DNA of 64,000 nucleotides, taken from contig NZ_FPKW01000003.1 in NCBI RefSeq assembly GCF_900114875.1, positions 1 to 64,000 on the forward strand. The letters are read 5' to 3'. The position numbers were made by a program, and so were the translations under genes. This document shows positions 1-11,519 of the stretch, one piece after another; position 1 is the stretch's first letter; every line of letters starts with the position of its first letter. The DNA comes from Chryseobacterium limigenitum. GTDB taxonomy: Bacteria; Bacteroidota; Bacteroidia; Flavobacteriales; Weeksellaceae. Below the pieces are notes generated by a model, which saw only the letters and a program-made list of their open reading frames with translations, was not told the origin of the DNA and searched no databases.

Positions 1-152
1 AAACCTATCTCAAGAGACTTGCAAGTGCAAGAAAGGTTTTGTCTTTGTGACTGTTTTTATCGATTAAAAATAGGTATCAGGAACCAGGTATCAGGATTTA
101 GTGTAATACTAAGCCCTAACTCCTAAACCCTCGAACCTTATATAACGCCTTT
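1..152 (+). other. 23S-5S rRNA spacer (23S end possibly at the left edge)
   Basis: This lies immediately upstream of the 5S rRNA, so it should be the 23S-5S spacer. The first ~45 bases could include the last bases of 23S rRNA, but I cannot place that boundary. Positions 60-140 are low-complexity DNA with repeated CAGG and CCTAAACCC-type words. Similar words recur in other spacers of this window, for example near 13240-13275. Confidence 0.45.
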
Positions 153-257
<105 letters not shown>

Positions 258-265
258 TTTTTATT

Positions 266-303
266 AAAAGTCTCATTCATTAATTTGAATGAGACTTTTT
301 TTA
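266..303 (+). terminator. rRNA operon terminator
   Basis: A perfect stem pairs AAGTCTCATTCA with TGAATGAGACTT across a short AT loop and is followed by a T-tract. It sits directly after 5S rRNA and should end the rRNA operon transcript. Confidence 0.9.
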
Positions 304-467
304 TGTCTATACAGGAAGAAATCAATCATCAATCATCATTGATAAATGATTAGTATTTTTCATAGAAGCTAGAAGCGAGCATGTGCTGAGCATAGCGAAG
401 TAAAGTAACCATTGGCGTATAATAATTTAAAAGATAATCAAAATTCTCAATCAATAGTTGATTTTAT

Positions 468-881
468 TTAGACCTCAATAAACTTTCCTCTTTGATGTGG
501 GGTAGGCAAATAGCATTTCTGATTAGCAAGTTTCATTCTGTTTCTGGAGATAATATCATAAATACGATCACTTACAGATGCGGGGAATATTTTTCCAATT
601 CCTGTGAGCTTATAAATTCCACCTAGTATGGATGCAATTTGTAAAACGGCTTTTGATTTTATCAAATAGTATTGATTCGGTTTCCAAAGATACATGGTGT
701 TGAAAACTTTAGTTTCAAGTCCTCTTTCAGACAAAAAACTTTGCCCAAAATCTGATTGCAGTGAAGCAAACATAAACTGATCATTTTTATCTCTTTCCAA
801 AATCCATTGTACCCAGAAATTGCAGACTCCGCATTCTCCGTCAAAAAATACAATATGCTTATTTTGCCAATTTTCGTCCAT
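468..881 (-). CDS. DCC-family thiol-disulfide oxidoreductase-like protein (DUF393)
   Basis: A 137-residue protein opening with the DCC-family signature FFDGECGVCN (D14, C17, C20). Members of this family (PF04134) have a thioredoxin-like fold and a DxxCxxC motif, and are predicted thiol-disulfide oxidoreductases. Substrates are mostly unknown. No signal peptide or membrane segment is visible, so it is probably cytoplasmic. It lies 9 nt downstream of the leftward haem-binding-domain gene (891-1352), so the two are probably co-transcribed with the haem protein first. Family assignment is secure; the reaction is inferred. Confidence 0.85.
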   Translation of the reverse strand: MDENWQNKHIVFFDGECGVCNFWVQWILERDKNDQFMFASLQSDFGQSFLSERGLETKVFNTMYLWKPNQYYLIKSKAVLQIASILGGIYKLTGIGKIFPASVSDRIYDIISRNRMKLANQKCYLPTPHQRGKFIEV

Positions 882-890
882 GATTTATTT

Positions 891-1352
891 TTAAAATACC
901 ATTGCTCTTTCGGTTTCCTCTTTTACTTTTTTGAAGTATTTAATTAATTCCTTCCTTTGTTCCATAGTTAATTTAGCATCCTGATGACCAAGATAATACG
1001 AATCTAAAGGCATTTCTTCTTTTTCAATCATTTCAATGCATTCTTCCAGCTTATGAGCTTGTCTTTTAGGTTCGTATGTAGCAAAGGTAGAAAAATTTAA
1101 ATGCTTTCTTCCTTCATTAATATGATTTTTCAACAACCATGAAGATGGAGCAATATCAGAATACCAAGGATATTTTGATTCATTGGAATGGCAGTCATAG
1201 CAAGAAGTACTTATTAATTTTGCGATTTGGGGCGGTGTTTTTTTTATTCTTAAAAAATCCATTCCTGGAGTAGGTGGCGGGTTTTTCTTATCAATCGGAA
1301 AAAACTGAATGATAATAAATGCAACAAGAAGAACTACAATTACTTTTTTCAT
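891..1352 (-). CDS. Membrane-anchored haem-binding domain protein
   Basis: 153 residues. The N-terminal hydrophobic segment (about 3-19) is an uncleaved anchor or signal, followed by a proline-rich linker and the c-type haem motif C51-Y-D-C54-H55 within STSCYDCHSNESKYPWYS. This layout matches the small Bacteroidota haem-binding family PF14376, which is exported to the periplasm and whose partners are mostly unknown. It is first in a two-gene leftward unit with the DCC-family protein, so a shared redox role is plausible but unproven. It is divergent from katG. Confidence 0.85.
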   Translation of the reverse strand: MKKVIVVLLVAFIIIQFFPIDKKNPPPTPGMDFLRIKKTPPQIAKLISTSCYDCHSNESKYPWYSDIAPSSWLLKNHINEGRKHLNFSTFATYEPKRQAHKLEECIEMIEKEEMPLDSYYLGHQDAKLTMEQRKELIKYFKKVKEETERAMVF

Positions 1353-1605
1353 ATGCCGAAATTCAGGTTTCTAAGTAGATAAAGTTATTAAAATTTTAAT
1401 AATAAAAAATATGAAAAATATTGAAATGTCAACTATAAGTTGAATTATTCTAAATATGAACTTTAATTATTGATTTTTATTTAAGTTAAAGCTAATTTTT
1501 ATTAACTTAAATGCATTATTACATCTTTTATACATAAGTTGAATGAAAATCCATATTTAATCAATCATTATAGTTTTTAACTATTGTAAAAATATTATTG
1601 ATAGA

Positions 1606-1636
1606 TTGTGTTTATTGTTTAAGCGTTGTAAGTTTG
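1606..1636 (+). promoter_or_regulatory. katG promoter in a 345-bp spacer
   Basis: A Bacteroidota-type promoter: TTG at 1606-1608, a 20-nt spacer, then TAAGTTTG at 1629-1636, 62 nt before katG. The spacer 1353-1697 separates divergent genes and is very AT-rich. I see no gene in it and no convincing OxyR-like dyad. Confidence 0.6.
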
Positions 1637-1691
1637 TATAAATATTAATAAACGAAATATTAAAACTGTATAAATCAACATAAAAAATTAA

Positions 1692-3971
<2,280 letters not shown>

Positions 3972-3997
3972 ATTTAATACTTAACATAATATTTATG

Positions 3998-4025
3998 AAG
4001 ACAGTCGTTTTGGCTGTCTTTTTTT
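3998..4025 (+). terminator. katG terminator
   Basis: Stem AAGACAGTC/GGCTGTCTT with one G-U pair, a short loop and a run of T, 27 nt after the katG stop. Confidence 0.85.
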
Positions 4026-4058
4026 ATGGATTATGTATTAATTGATGATTAAAATCAG

Positions 4059-4086
4059 TTGATTTTTAAAATAAAAGCTATATTTG
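4059..4086 (+). promoter_or_regulatory. Promoter of the 418-residue secreted protein
   Basis: TTG at 4059-4061, 17-nt spacer, TATATTTG at 4079-4086, 21 nt before the start codon. Good match to the Bacteroidota -33/-7 consensus. Confidence 0.7.
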
Positions 4087-4107
4087 TTGAAGAAAAAACA
4101 AACTTAA

Positions 4108-5364
4108 ATGACTAAAAAATTATTTCCTGCCTTACTTTTGGTAGGTGCATTTACTATTGTTAATGCTCAAGTTGGGGTTAATACCGAAACTCCACATGCA
4201 ACGCTAGATGTAGTCGGAGATCCTGCAAACAATGCAAAATTAGATGGAATTATCGCCCCAAGAATTTCCGGAGATTTACTAAAAGCTAAAATGTATACTC
4301 CTTTACAAACGGGTGCTTTGGTTTATGTCACAACTGCAGATCCTTCTCCAGGCGGGCAGACTTTAGATGTTACCTCTACAGGTTACTATTATTTTAATGG
4401 AGATTTAGACAAATGGATTAAGATTACATCCGGAATCCCTTCTGAACCTTGGAAAATTCAGGGAACTAATAGCCAGTCAACATTAAACACGGATAACATT
4501 TACCAACAGGGTAAAGTGGCAATCGGGACAAATTCGGCAATTTTAGCAAGTACAAAACAGTTGGATGTTGTAGGAGATTTTAAATCCAAATATACCGATG
4601 GTACCAATTATTTTGGGATTGAAACCAATTCAACAGATTTTGGAACACCTATAAATTTAATGTATTATGCCAATGATAATGATCTTTTATCGGCAAGTAA
4701 TACCAGTGTTCTTTCGTTATATAATGGAGTGAGCAATCTTCAGTCTAATAACGGACAAGGCGGTGGTAGCGTAGCAGCTTTCTCAAATTCTACAGGTGGT
4801 AATGCCGGTATGGTTGCCAATAATTCTGATGCTTCTGTTATCTCTTCAATTTGGGGATATAATGATTCTAGCAGAAGTAATGTCTCGTTGTCTCATAGCA
4901 AAAACAGTGCAGAATCTTCGACAGTTACAATCAATAAAAATGTTGGAGTTACCTTTGGATTTTCAAATACAGTAGGAACCACAGAAGGAGAATATACTTT
5001 TCCAAGAACGAATGGCTCGGCAAATCAGGTTTTGGTGACTGACGGAGCGGGAAATGCTGTATTATCCTGGAAAGATGCTTCATCGCTTAATTCAAAAATC
5101 AGAAACGTGTCTTCAGGTGCTATATTGGCTGATGATTATACAGTTTTAATTGCGGGAAATATTTCACTTCCTGCTGCGACTGCTACAAATCTGGGCAAAG
5201 TTTATAATTTAATAAATGACACAAACGGACCTGTAACGATAACCGGAACATTTAGAATTAATGGAGGTAATTTCACTAATTATAACTTAAATAACACAGA
5301 CTTAGGAAGAGGTATTGTAGTTCAGAGTACTGGCTCTGCTTGGGTAGTGATTTCAAGATATTAA
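4108..5364 (+). CDS. Secreted surface protein with VGVNTxxPxxTLDV N-terminus
   Basis: 418 residues with a signal peptide (about 1-20, cleavage after VNA). It is followed by QVGVNTETPHATLDVVG, a motif at the N-terminus of many secreted or surface proteins in Flavobacteriia. The middle is Ser/Thr/Asn/Gly-rich and beta-rich, with no enzymatic motif. The C-terminal 90 residues (ISLPAATATNLGKVYNLIND onward) resemble a beta-sandwich end domain. I see no type IX secretion C-terminal signal. It is a single-gene unit with its own promoter and terminator. Proteins with the same opening are encoded at 8375 and, more loosely, 47612. Function is unknown; a structural or adhesive role is inference. Confidence 0.7.
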   Translation: MTKKLFPALLLVGAFTIVNAQVGVNTETPHATLDVVGDPANNAKLDGIIAPRISGDLLKAKMYTPLQTGALVYVTTADPSPGGQTLDVTSTGYYYFNGDLDKWIKITSGIPSEPWKIQGTNSQSTLNTDNIYQQGKVAIGTNSAILASTKQLDVVGDFKSKYTDGTNYFGIETNSTDFGTPINLMYYANDNDLLSASNTSVLSLYNGVSNLQSNNGQGGGSVAAFSNSTGGNAGMVANNSDASVISSIWGYNDSSRSNVSLSHSKNSAESSTVTINKNVGVTFGFSNTVGTTEGEYTFPRTNGSANQVLVTDGAGNAVLSWKDASSLNSKIRNVSSGAILADDYTVLIAGNISLPAATATNLGKVYNLINDTNGPVTITGTFRINGGNFTNYNLNNTDLGRGIVVQSTGSAWVVISRY

Positions 5365-5369
5365 TATTT

Positions 5370-5396
5370 AAACCTCTCATTTCGAGAGGTTTTTTA
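5370..5396 (+). terminator. Terminator after the 418-residue secreted protein
   Basis: Stem CCTCTC/GAGAGG with a 5-nt loop, followed by six T. Confidence 0.9.
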
Positions 5397-5415
5397 TTAC
5401 TAAATAATAAAGCCT

Positions 5416-5424
5416 TATCTTTGC
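5416..5424 (+). promoter_or_regulatory. der promoter -7 box and structured leader
   Basis: TATCTTTGC is a perfect -7 match. The leader between it and the der start contains two small inverted repeats: CTCCAA/TTGGAG near 5433-5448, and TCCTT/AAGGA near 5469-5486. The start codon lies about 77 nt downstream, a longer leader than most genes here. Confidence 0.65.
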
Positions 5425-5501
5425 AAAAAATTGAGCTCCAAAAGTTGGAGTAACTCATTAATAACTTGTCCTTTATTATGAAGGATTATTAAACATTTTT
5501 T

Positions 5502-6812
5502 ATGTCAAATATTGTTGCTATCGTTGGGCGTCCCAATGTAGGAAAATCCACATTATTCAACCGTTTACTGGAAAGAAGAGAAGCTATTGTAGATTCTACG
5601 GCTGGTGTTACAAGAGACCGTCACTACGGAAAATCAGACTGGAACGGAGTAGATTTCACCGTTATTGATACAGGTGGGTATGATGTGAACAATGACGATG
5701 TTTTCCAGGAGGAAATCTCAAAACAGGTTCAGTTGGCTATTGATGAAGCTACGTCTATCATTTTTATGATGAACGTAGAAGAAGGTCTTACCGATACAGA
5801 TTACGAAATTCACGAACTTTTAAGAAGAGCAAATAAGCCGGTTTATATTGTAATTAACAAAGTAGATTCAGCTAAAGAAGAGATTGATGCTACAGAATTC
5901 TACCAATTAGGAATCGATAAATATTATACTTTATCGTCTGCAACAGGTTCCGGAACAGGAGAGGTTTTAGATGATATTGTTAAAGATTTTCCTACAACAG
6001 ATTATAAAGATCCATTCGAAGGTTTGCCTAAAATTACCATTGCGGGTCGTCCGAATGTTGGAAAATCTACTTTAACAAATGCTTTATTGGATGCTGATAG
6101 AAATATCGTAACAGATGTTGCAGGAACTACAAGAGACAGTATTCAGACGCTTTACAATAAATTCGGACACGAGTTTGTATTGGTTGATACTGCCGGAATG
6201 AGAAGGAAATCTAAGGTAAACGAAGATTTGGAATTCTATTCTGTAATGAGATCTATCCGTTCTATTGAATATTCAGATGTTGTGATCATCATGGTAGATG
6301 CTACCTTAGGATGGGAATCTCAGGATATGAATATCTTCGGTTTAGCACAGAAAAACAGAAAAGGGATCGTTATTGTTGTCAACAAATGGGATCTTGTTGA
6401 AGACAAACATACGAATACAGTACGTGATTTTGAGCAGTCGATTAAAGATAAAATCGGTCAGTTCAGCGATATTCCAATTCTTTTTGTTTCAGCTTTAACG
6501 AAACAGAGAATTCTGAAAGCTGTAGAAATGGCAATGTTGGTTTATGAAGACCGTAAGAAGAAGATAAAGACTTCAAAATTAAATGAAATCATGCTTCCCA
6601 TCTTCGAACGTACTCCACCACCTGCAAACAAAGGGAAATTTATTAAGATTAAATATTGCGTTCAGCTTCCTACGCCGTCACCACAGTTTGTATTCTTCTG
6701 TAACTTACCGCAGTACGTAAAAGAACCATATAAGAGATTTGCTGAAAATCAATTGAGAAAAGAATTCGGATTTACCGGAGTTCCAATCGAAGTGTATTTC
6801 AGACAGAAATAA
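5502..6812 (+). CDS. der: Ribosome biogenesis GTPase Der (EngA)
   Basis: 436 residues with two tandem G domains, the hallmark of Der, which acts in 50S subunit assembly. Domain 1 has GRPNVGKS at 9-16, DTGG at 56-59 and NKVD at 119-122. Domain 2 has GRPNVGKS at 182-189, DTAGMRRK and NKWD. The C-terminal ~85 residues form the KH-like domain, ending with the typical GFTGVPIEVYFRQK. Length is standard. It is cytoplasmic and ribosome-associated. It has its own promoter and is followed by a terminator. Confidence 0.98.
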   Translation: MSNIVAIVGRPNVGKSTLFNRLLERREAIVDSTAGVTRDRHYGKSDWNGVDFTVIDTGGYDVNNDDVFQEEISKQVQLAIDEATSIIFMMNVEEGLTDTDYEIHELLRRANKPVYIVINKVDSAKEEIDATEFYQLGIDKYYTLSSATGSGTGEVLDDIVKDFPTTDYKDPFEGLPKITIAGRPNVGKSTLTNALLDADRNIVTDVAGTTRDSIQTLYNKFGHEFVLVDTAGMRRKSKVNEDLEFYSVMRSIRSIEYSDVVIIMVDATLGWESQDMNIFGLAQKNRKGIVIVVNKWDLVEDKHTNTVRDFEQSIKDKIGQFSDIPILFVSALTKQRILKAVEMAMLVYEDRKKKIKTSKLNEIMLPIFERTPPPANKGKFIKIKYCVQLPTPSPQFVFFCNLPQYVKEPYKRFAENQLRKEFGFTGVPIEVYFRQK

Positions 6813-6818
6813 AAATAT

Positions 6819-6853
6819 ATCCCTTTTAGATTTTTCTAAGAGGGATTTTATTC
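6819..6853 (+). terminator. der terminator
   Basis: Near-perfect stem ATCCCTTTTAGA/TCTAAGAGGGAT with a T-rich tail, directly after der. Confidence 0.8.
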
Positions 6854-6895
6854 ATATTAAATTTAACATTTTTAAATAAAAGCTTTTTCAGAATA

Positions 6896-7549
6896 ATGAG
6901 TACAATTGTGTTGTCAGAACAATTTTCGTTAATTAATTCTTGGATTAATGAACTTCGTAATGTTGATATTCAGCAAGACCGAATGAGATTCCGTAGAAAT
7001 ATGGAGCGCATCGGAGAAATTGCTGCTTTTGAGATCAGTAAAGGGTTGGAAACAAAAGAAATTGAAATTCAGACTCCTTTAGATACAATTAGGGTTAAAG
7101 AGATTGCTGTTCAGCCCGTTATTACAACGATTCTGAGAGCAGGTGTTCCTTTGTTTGAGGGGATTTTAAACTATTTCGACAGAGCAGACTGCGGATTTGT
7201 TGCTGCCTATAGAAAACACGATGCGAACGATTATTTTTCAATCAAACAGGATTATTTAACGTGTCCAAGCATCGAAGGAAGACCTCTGATTGTTGGAGAT
7301 CCAATGTTGGCAACTGGCGCATCTTTAATCGAAGCGATCAAAGATTTATTAACTCACGGGAAACCGTCTCAACTTCATATTGTTGCAGCAATTGCTTCAA
7401 GACAAGGTGTTGAAACTATCGAAAAAGCATATCCTGACGCAAAAATTTGGGTAGGAGCCATTGATGAAAACTTAACATCAAAAGGTTATATCAGCCCGGG
7501 ATTAGGAGATGCAGGAGATTTAAGCTACGGAGAAAAGCTTCAGAGATAA
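6896..7549 (+). CDS. upp: Uracil phosphoribosyltransferase
   Basis: 217 residues. It makes UMP from uracil and PRPP in pyrimidine salvage. The PRPP-binding loop is visible as VGDPMLATGASL (about 133-144). The C-terminal uracil-binding stretch GYISPGLGDAGDLSYGE is also present. Upstream motifs RAGVPLFEG and YRKHD fit the family. It is cytoplasmic. The stop codon lies one base from the end of the convergent hydrolase gene, with no obvious terminator between them. Confidence 0.96.
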   Translation: MSTIVLSEQFSLINSWINELRNVDIQQDRMRFRRNMERIGEIAAFEISKGLETKEIEIQTPLDTIRVKEIAVQPVITTILRAGVPLFEGILNYFDRADCGFVAAYRKHDANDYFSIKQDYLTCPSIEGRPLIVGDPMLATGASLIEAIKDLLTHGKPSQLHIVAAIASRQGVETIEKAYPDAKIWVGAIDENLTSKGYISPGLGDAGDLSYGEKLQR

Positions 7550-7550
7550 T

Positions 7551-8240
7551 CTAAGAGAGTTTCCAGAAATCTTTCATTAGATCAAATAATAATATTGGTT
7601 GTACTTTGTCCAGAGGATGTTTTGTATCTGGAAGTACGGCCAATTTTGCGTTTGGGATCTTTTTGTAAACATCAATACTTTCCTCCAGACTCACCATGTT
7701 GTCTTTATCGCCGACCATGATCTGAACCGAAGTTTCAATTTTAGTTAAAACTTTATCTTTCAATGGTGGATTTTTACCTAAACAAACCATCATTTTGGCA
7801 ATATCCGAAAGTAATTGCTTCCATTGAAAGCCATGCTGAATTTCCAATTGTTCCGCATATTTTGGAATTTTCTCAAGAATAAGTTCCGGATTAAATAGTT
7901 TACTTTCTTTTAAAGCCTGTTCTTCCGTCCAGTCAAATTTGGTTCCCAATGTGATAATTGAATTTACATTTTTTGGATTTTCAGAAGCATAACAAAGTGC
8001 AACATAACCTCCCATACTGTGCCCGAAAATATAAACATCATCTAAATTTTCCGTTTCACAATATTCTGCTATTTCCTGCACATATTTTTCAATAGTTATT
8101 CCACCTTCAGGCAAAGATGTATTTCCATGGCCAGAAAATAAAGGCGTATGAATATTAAAATACCTTGAAAGTTCTTCTAAATAAGGGTTAAACATGCTAC
8201 TGTGCCCCAGAGCTCCATGTAATAAAAGTAAATTTTTCAT
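7551..8240 (-). CDS. Alpha/beta hydrolase
   Basis: 229 residues from the preferred start at 8240. An in-frame ATG at 8273 would add 11 unusual residues and overlaps the likely promoter. The fold shows LLLLHGALG (oxyanion region), the nucleophile elbow GHSMGG with S75, a late Asp in MVGDKDNMV and the catalytic His in DTKHPLDK, so the triad is complete. No signal peptide. The substrate cannot be read from sequence. It is convergent with upp and downstream of the secreted-protein gene at 8375, separated by a hairpin, so probably its own unit. Confidence 0.85.
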   Translation of the reverse strand: MKNLLLLHGALGHSSMFNPYLEELSRYFNIHTPLFSGHGNTSLPEGGITIEKYVQEIAEYCETENLDDVYIFGHSMGGYVALCYASENPKNVNSIITLGTKFDWTEEQALKESKLFNPELILEKIPKYAEQLEIQHGFQWKQLLSDIAKMMVCLGKNPPLKDKVLTKIETSVQIMVGDKDNMVSLEESIDVYKKIPNAKLAVLPDTKHPLDKVQPILLFDLMKDFWKLS

Positions 8241-8316
8241 AATCAATAGTTTACCTGAAAGTATAAAAAACATTTGAGATAATAGAAAAATTTTTCAATA
8301 ATCCATTAGATCAGAC

Positions 8317-8345
8317 AAGCACAGTAACAATAGTTAACTGTGCTT
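8317..8345. terminator. Hairpin in the spacer between two leftward genes
   Basis: Inverted repeat AAGCACAGTAAC/GTTAACTGTGCTT with a 4-nt loop, located after the stop of the leftward gene at 8375. It lacks a clear T-tract, so termination is only likely. Confidence 0.4.
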
Positions 8346-8374
8346 TGAAAAGATATTTATAAAGATACTTGTGT

Positions 8375-9016
8375 TTAAAAATTATTGTATAAAGCAACTG
8401 CCTGAAAATTTGTTCCGGGCATATTTCCTCCCTGCGTGCATGGTGTATTGTCAAAGCATATACCTTCCAATGTTATAGAATGAGTTCCCGCAGGCAGTTC
8501 GATAGAGAAAGAACCGCTATTGTAAAAATACCCGCTAAGATTTGTTCCTGTTGAAGTCGCATTAGAATATGCATTACTTGCTCTAGACACTATATTACCA
8601 TCTACAAGTAAATGGGTTCTCAAAATACGGGCTCTGCCGTCGGTAGCTGGAGTTGACAGATAAACAGGTACAGAAAAATTGATCATCACCAAAGCAGTCT
8701 TAGTTAATGTTATTGATTGTGTAGAAATTGTAGATGCAAGAGTGTTGCTGTTATTCAAAGCAGCAGGCAAGGTTGTAAGGCTAAACAGAGGTACATATTG
8801 TTGATTCAGGCTGCTTTTAGGAACATAGTCTATATTTCCGTTGGTATCTGTTGCTAAGACCTGAGTATAACTTGTATCTGCAGATTTATCAGAAATAACT
8901 CGCATTCTGGTAGTTCCGTTTATGTCTAAAGTTCTTGTTGGCATATCAATGTTTATCCCTACTTGAGCACTGGTTATTACTCCTAAAAAAATTAAAAGAG
9001 TGTAAAGCTTTTTCAT
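8375..9016 (-). CDS. Secreted protein with VGIN-type N-terminus
   Basis: 213 residues. The signal peptide (about 1-17, cleaved after TSA) is followed by QVGINIDMPTRTLDINGTTR, the same opening motif as the 4108 protein. The C-terminal half is beta-rich, with hydrophobic strands (ALVMINFSVPVYL, SFSIELPAGTHSITLEGICF) and a Cys pair, compatible with a small jelly-roll domain. It lies 22 nt after the ComF-like gene on the same strand, so the two are probably co-transcribed, but no functional link is evident. Function unknown. Confidence 0.65.
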   Translation of the reverse strand: MKKLYTLLIFLGVITSAQVGINIDMPTRTLDINGTTRMRVISDKSADTSYTQVLATDTNGNIDYVPKSSLNQQYVPLFSLTTLPAALNNSNTLASTISTQSITLTKTALVMINFSVPVYLSTPATDGRARILRTHLLVDGNIVSRASNAYSNATSTGTNLSGYFYNSGSFSIELPAGTHSITLEGICFDNTPCTQGGNMPGTNFQAVALYNNF

Positions 9017-9038
9017 TATTTGATTTTAATTTATATTA

Positions 9039-9701
9039 TTACTTATCTATCGCCATTACCAGCACGCTCACTTTGTTATTTCCTGTTTTAAGGATTTCCC
9101 ATGCTGCAGTGGCGATTGTATTTCCGGTTGTAAAAACATCATCAACTAAAAGGACATGTTTTCCAGAAATATTTTTATTCATCGAGAATAGATTTCCTGT
9201 GTTCAGGCGGTGTTTTTTATCCTTCAGAGCCTGTGCTTTCGAATAAGAACTCCTCAAAATCACTTTATGATCAAAAGGAATGTTATAGAATTCAGATAAT
9301 GTCTCAGCAAACAAATGCAGCTGGTTGTATCCCCGTTCTTTAAGTTTCTTTTTATGAAGAGGAATGCTGACGATCAGATCTGGTTTACTATTTTTGAAAT
9401 CTATACGTTCCGTGACCCAATTAGCTAAAATTTCTCCTGTTTTTTCTCTGTTTTTATATTTTAATTCATGTATAATTTTCCGGCTTACACTTTCTTTTTC
9501 AAACTGTATCAAAGCATAAGCATTTTCTACAGGAAAGAGTGTTTTACATATTTCTTTAAGTATATTTTCTCCAAAATAATCAAAATGCGTGAACTGAATT
9601 TTTTCGAAGCACATATTACAGACGATAAGATTACTCTCAATAATTTTACTACAATCTAAGCAACGGTCTGGGAATAATAAATCAAGAAATATATCTTTCA
9701 A
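9039..9701 (-). CDS. ComF family phosphoribosyltransferase-like protein
   Basis: 220 residues. An N-terminal zinc-ribbon has four Cys (C14, C17, C28, C31). The rest is a type I phosphoribosyltransferase domain with the PRPP loop VLLVDDVFTTGNT near residue 190, plus the ComF-typical KKLKERGYNQLHLFAE and RLNTGNLF segments. ComF/GntX proteins are linked to DNA uptake; competence in this organism is inference. It is cytoplasmic. It is first gene of a leftward pair with the secreted protein at 8375. Confidence 0.9.
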   Translation of the reverse strand: MKDIFLDLLFPDRCLDCSKIIESNLIVCNMCFEKIQFTHFDYFGENILKEICKTLFPVENAYALIQFEKESVSRKIIHELKYKNREKTGEILANWVTERIDFKNSKPDLIVSIPLHKKKLKERGYNQLHLFAETLSEFYNIPFDHKVILRSSYSKAQALKDKKHRLNTGNLFSMNKNISGKHVLLVDDVFTTGNTIATAAWEILKTGNNKVSVLVMAIDK

Positions 9702-9994
9702 TCAATAATTTTTTTGTAAAATTAATAAAAAACAATTCAATTGAAAGTGAATTTTAGTGTAAAATTTAATTTTATTTGATTAATTGTTGTTTTTTACATT
9801 GTAGTGTTATTGTTTTAGTAAAAAATAAATATAAATTTTATTAATTCGATAAAAAATTAATTATATTTTATAATCCATTGTATTTGAATTGATTATATTG
9901 GTTTTGGAACGCTTGTTTTAAATTTTGGTTAAAATTAAAAACCTTAAACAAATAATTATAGTTAGAAATAAATGATGCAAACTTTTGGAAATTG

Positions 9995-11470
9995 TTATAG
10001 AAGCTCTTTTCTTATTTTTTCAATAGCATTTTTCATCTCAAGATTGAAATGTTCTTTTTCCAATCTTACGGGTTGAGCTTGTCTAACTTCACAATCTGCG
10101 ATACTGCAAGATTCACAAGTCACTCCAACATTAACGGTTTTTAAAGTAGGAGATTTGATGAAATTAATTTTCTTAATTGTCTGAGAATTCAATAAAATTC
10201 CCAAACAATAACTTCTGTTACTTCCGTCAGAAAATGGGTTTTTTTGCGAGGTAGAAATCACGAGATAACTTACACCCTGATCTTTATAATGTGAAATTTG
10301 GGCACCAGTCAATGTTTCATTTTCCTTTAAATGAGCTAAATTTTTCACAGCGATCCATCTTCTGCAATAATGCTCATTCGTAGCGTTTGCGTGTGGAGCC
10401 TGTTGATGATTAAGATGTAATTCCTTTAAAATCTGTATTTTATCTGTATTTTTCTTTTTAACCAAACACAAATAAAACAAGTCCTTAATTCCCAATTCCG
10501 AAGAAAGAACATTCGTTAATCGATAATAAAAAGTTTCGGGCGAATTGGTGAAATTTTCAATAAGATTTTCAAAATTGGTTGGTTCCCAGTTGTTTTGTAA
10601 GAAAAAATTAGAGGTATTTTCAATGATTTGCTCTTTTGAAATCAATAAGGCTCCGGCGAAATAAGAAGCATAAAAGTTATTCAAAATTTCCTCAAAACTT
10701 CCGAAATCCAGCCATGAATAAGTGTTTGGTCGATTTTTTAATTCCAAAACATTAAAGCCAATTTCTTTTGCCAAAATAAAAGTCTTCTGATCTTTTTCAA
10801 GTTTGATATTCAGCAGCAGTAATTTTTTTTCAGGAATAAAGAGTGAACGAAGATTATCTAAAGCTCCAAATGTTTCAAAATTATCAGATTGAATGGTATA
10901 GTTAAATTTTTCAATCAAAATATTTTCTAATACTTCAGTTTTTATATTTTTACTGATTTCTAATTGATTTTCTTCAGCAAAATGCACTACTTTTTCCTCT
11001 ATTTCAGGGAAATAATTATCATACAACTCTTGGAAAGATCGCAGAACGGCAAAATAAAAACGTTCTTTTCCTAAATTATAATTCTGCGAGATTTCAATCA
11101 GTGCATTAATAAAAGCGGTCACTTTTTTAGGTGCATCACTGATAATACTAATTAAATTATTCTTATTAATCCCAAAAAGTTCTAATGGAACTTCTTTAAA
11201 AAAATCCGATTGTAGAATTTCATTAAAAGGCGCTAAACTTTTATCCAGTTTCGTCGAAACCAGATCATCAAAAGTACAATTTAAGGATTCTGAAAGTTGA
11301 ATGATCTTATCGTGTTTCGGATATTTTTTACCATTTTCAATTTCGTTTAGATAAGATTTAGACAAACCTGTTTTTAGGGCAAGATCCTGCAAAGACCAAT
11401 TTTTCTTTTGTCTTTGCTGTTTCAGTTTTAGTCCGAAAACCGTTTTAATAAAGTCGCTGTCAGAATTCAT
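9995..11470 (-). CDS. XRE-family ScfR/RamB-type regulator of the glyoxylate shunt
   Basis: About 491 residues from the preferred start at 11470. An ATG at 11506 would put operator-like DNA inside the gene. Residues ~10-65 are an XRE helix-turn-helix (LQDLALKTGLSKSYLNEIEN). The middle resembles an ImmA/IrrE fold without HExxH (AKEIGF occupies that place). The C-terminus carries TCESCSIADCEVRQAQP, the Cys-rich signature of short-chain fatty-acyl regulators such as RamB. Divergent from aceB across a palindrome, it very probably controls aceBA and itself in response to an acyl-CoA-type signal; the ligand is inference. Confidence 0.85.
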   Translation of the reverse strand: MNSDSDFIKTVFGLKLKQQRQKKNWSLQDLALKTGLSKSYLNEIENGKKYPKHDKIIQLSESLNCTFDDLVSTKLDKSLAPFNEILQSDFFKEVPLELFGINKNNLISIISDAPKKVTAFINALIEISQNYNLGKERFYFAVLRSFQELYDNYFPEIEEKVVHFAEENQLEISKNIKTEVLENILIEKFNYTIQSDNFETFGALDNLRSLFIPEKKLLLLNIKLEKDQKTFILAKEIGFNVLELKNRPNTYSWLDFGSFEEILNNFYASYFAGALLISKEQIIENTSNFFLQNNWEPTNFENLIENFTNSPETFYYRLTNVLSSELGIKDLFYLCLVKKKNTDKIQILKELHLNHQQAPHANATNEHYCRRWIAVKNLAHLKENETLTGAQISHYKDQGVSYLVISTSQKNPFSDGSNRSYCLGILLNSQTIKKINFIKSPTLKTVNVGVTCESCSIADCEVRQAQPVRLEKEHFNLEMKNAIEKIRKELL

Positions 11471-11492
11471 TATCCAAATATAAATAATAGAA

Positions 11493-11504
11493 GCGATTAT
11501 TCGC
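11493..11504. promoter_or_regulatory. Second operator-like site (GCGA-N4-TCGC)
   Basis: GCGATTATTCGC is a dyad with the same half-sites and 4-nt spacing as the core of the main palindrome, 35 bp away centre to centre. It lies in the presumed leader or promoter of the regulator and would allow autoregulation. Confidence 0.55.
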
Positions 11505-11519
11505 ATAATAATTTTTTAA

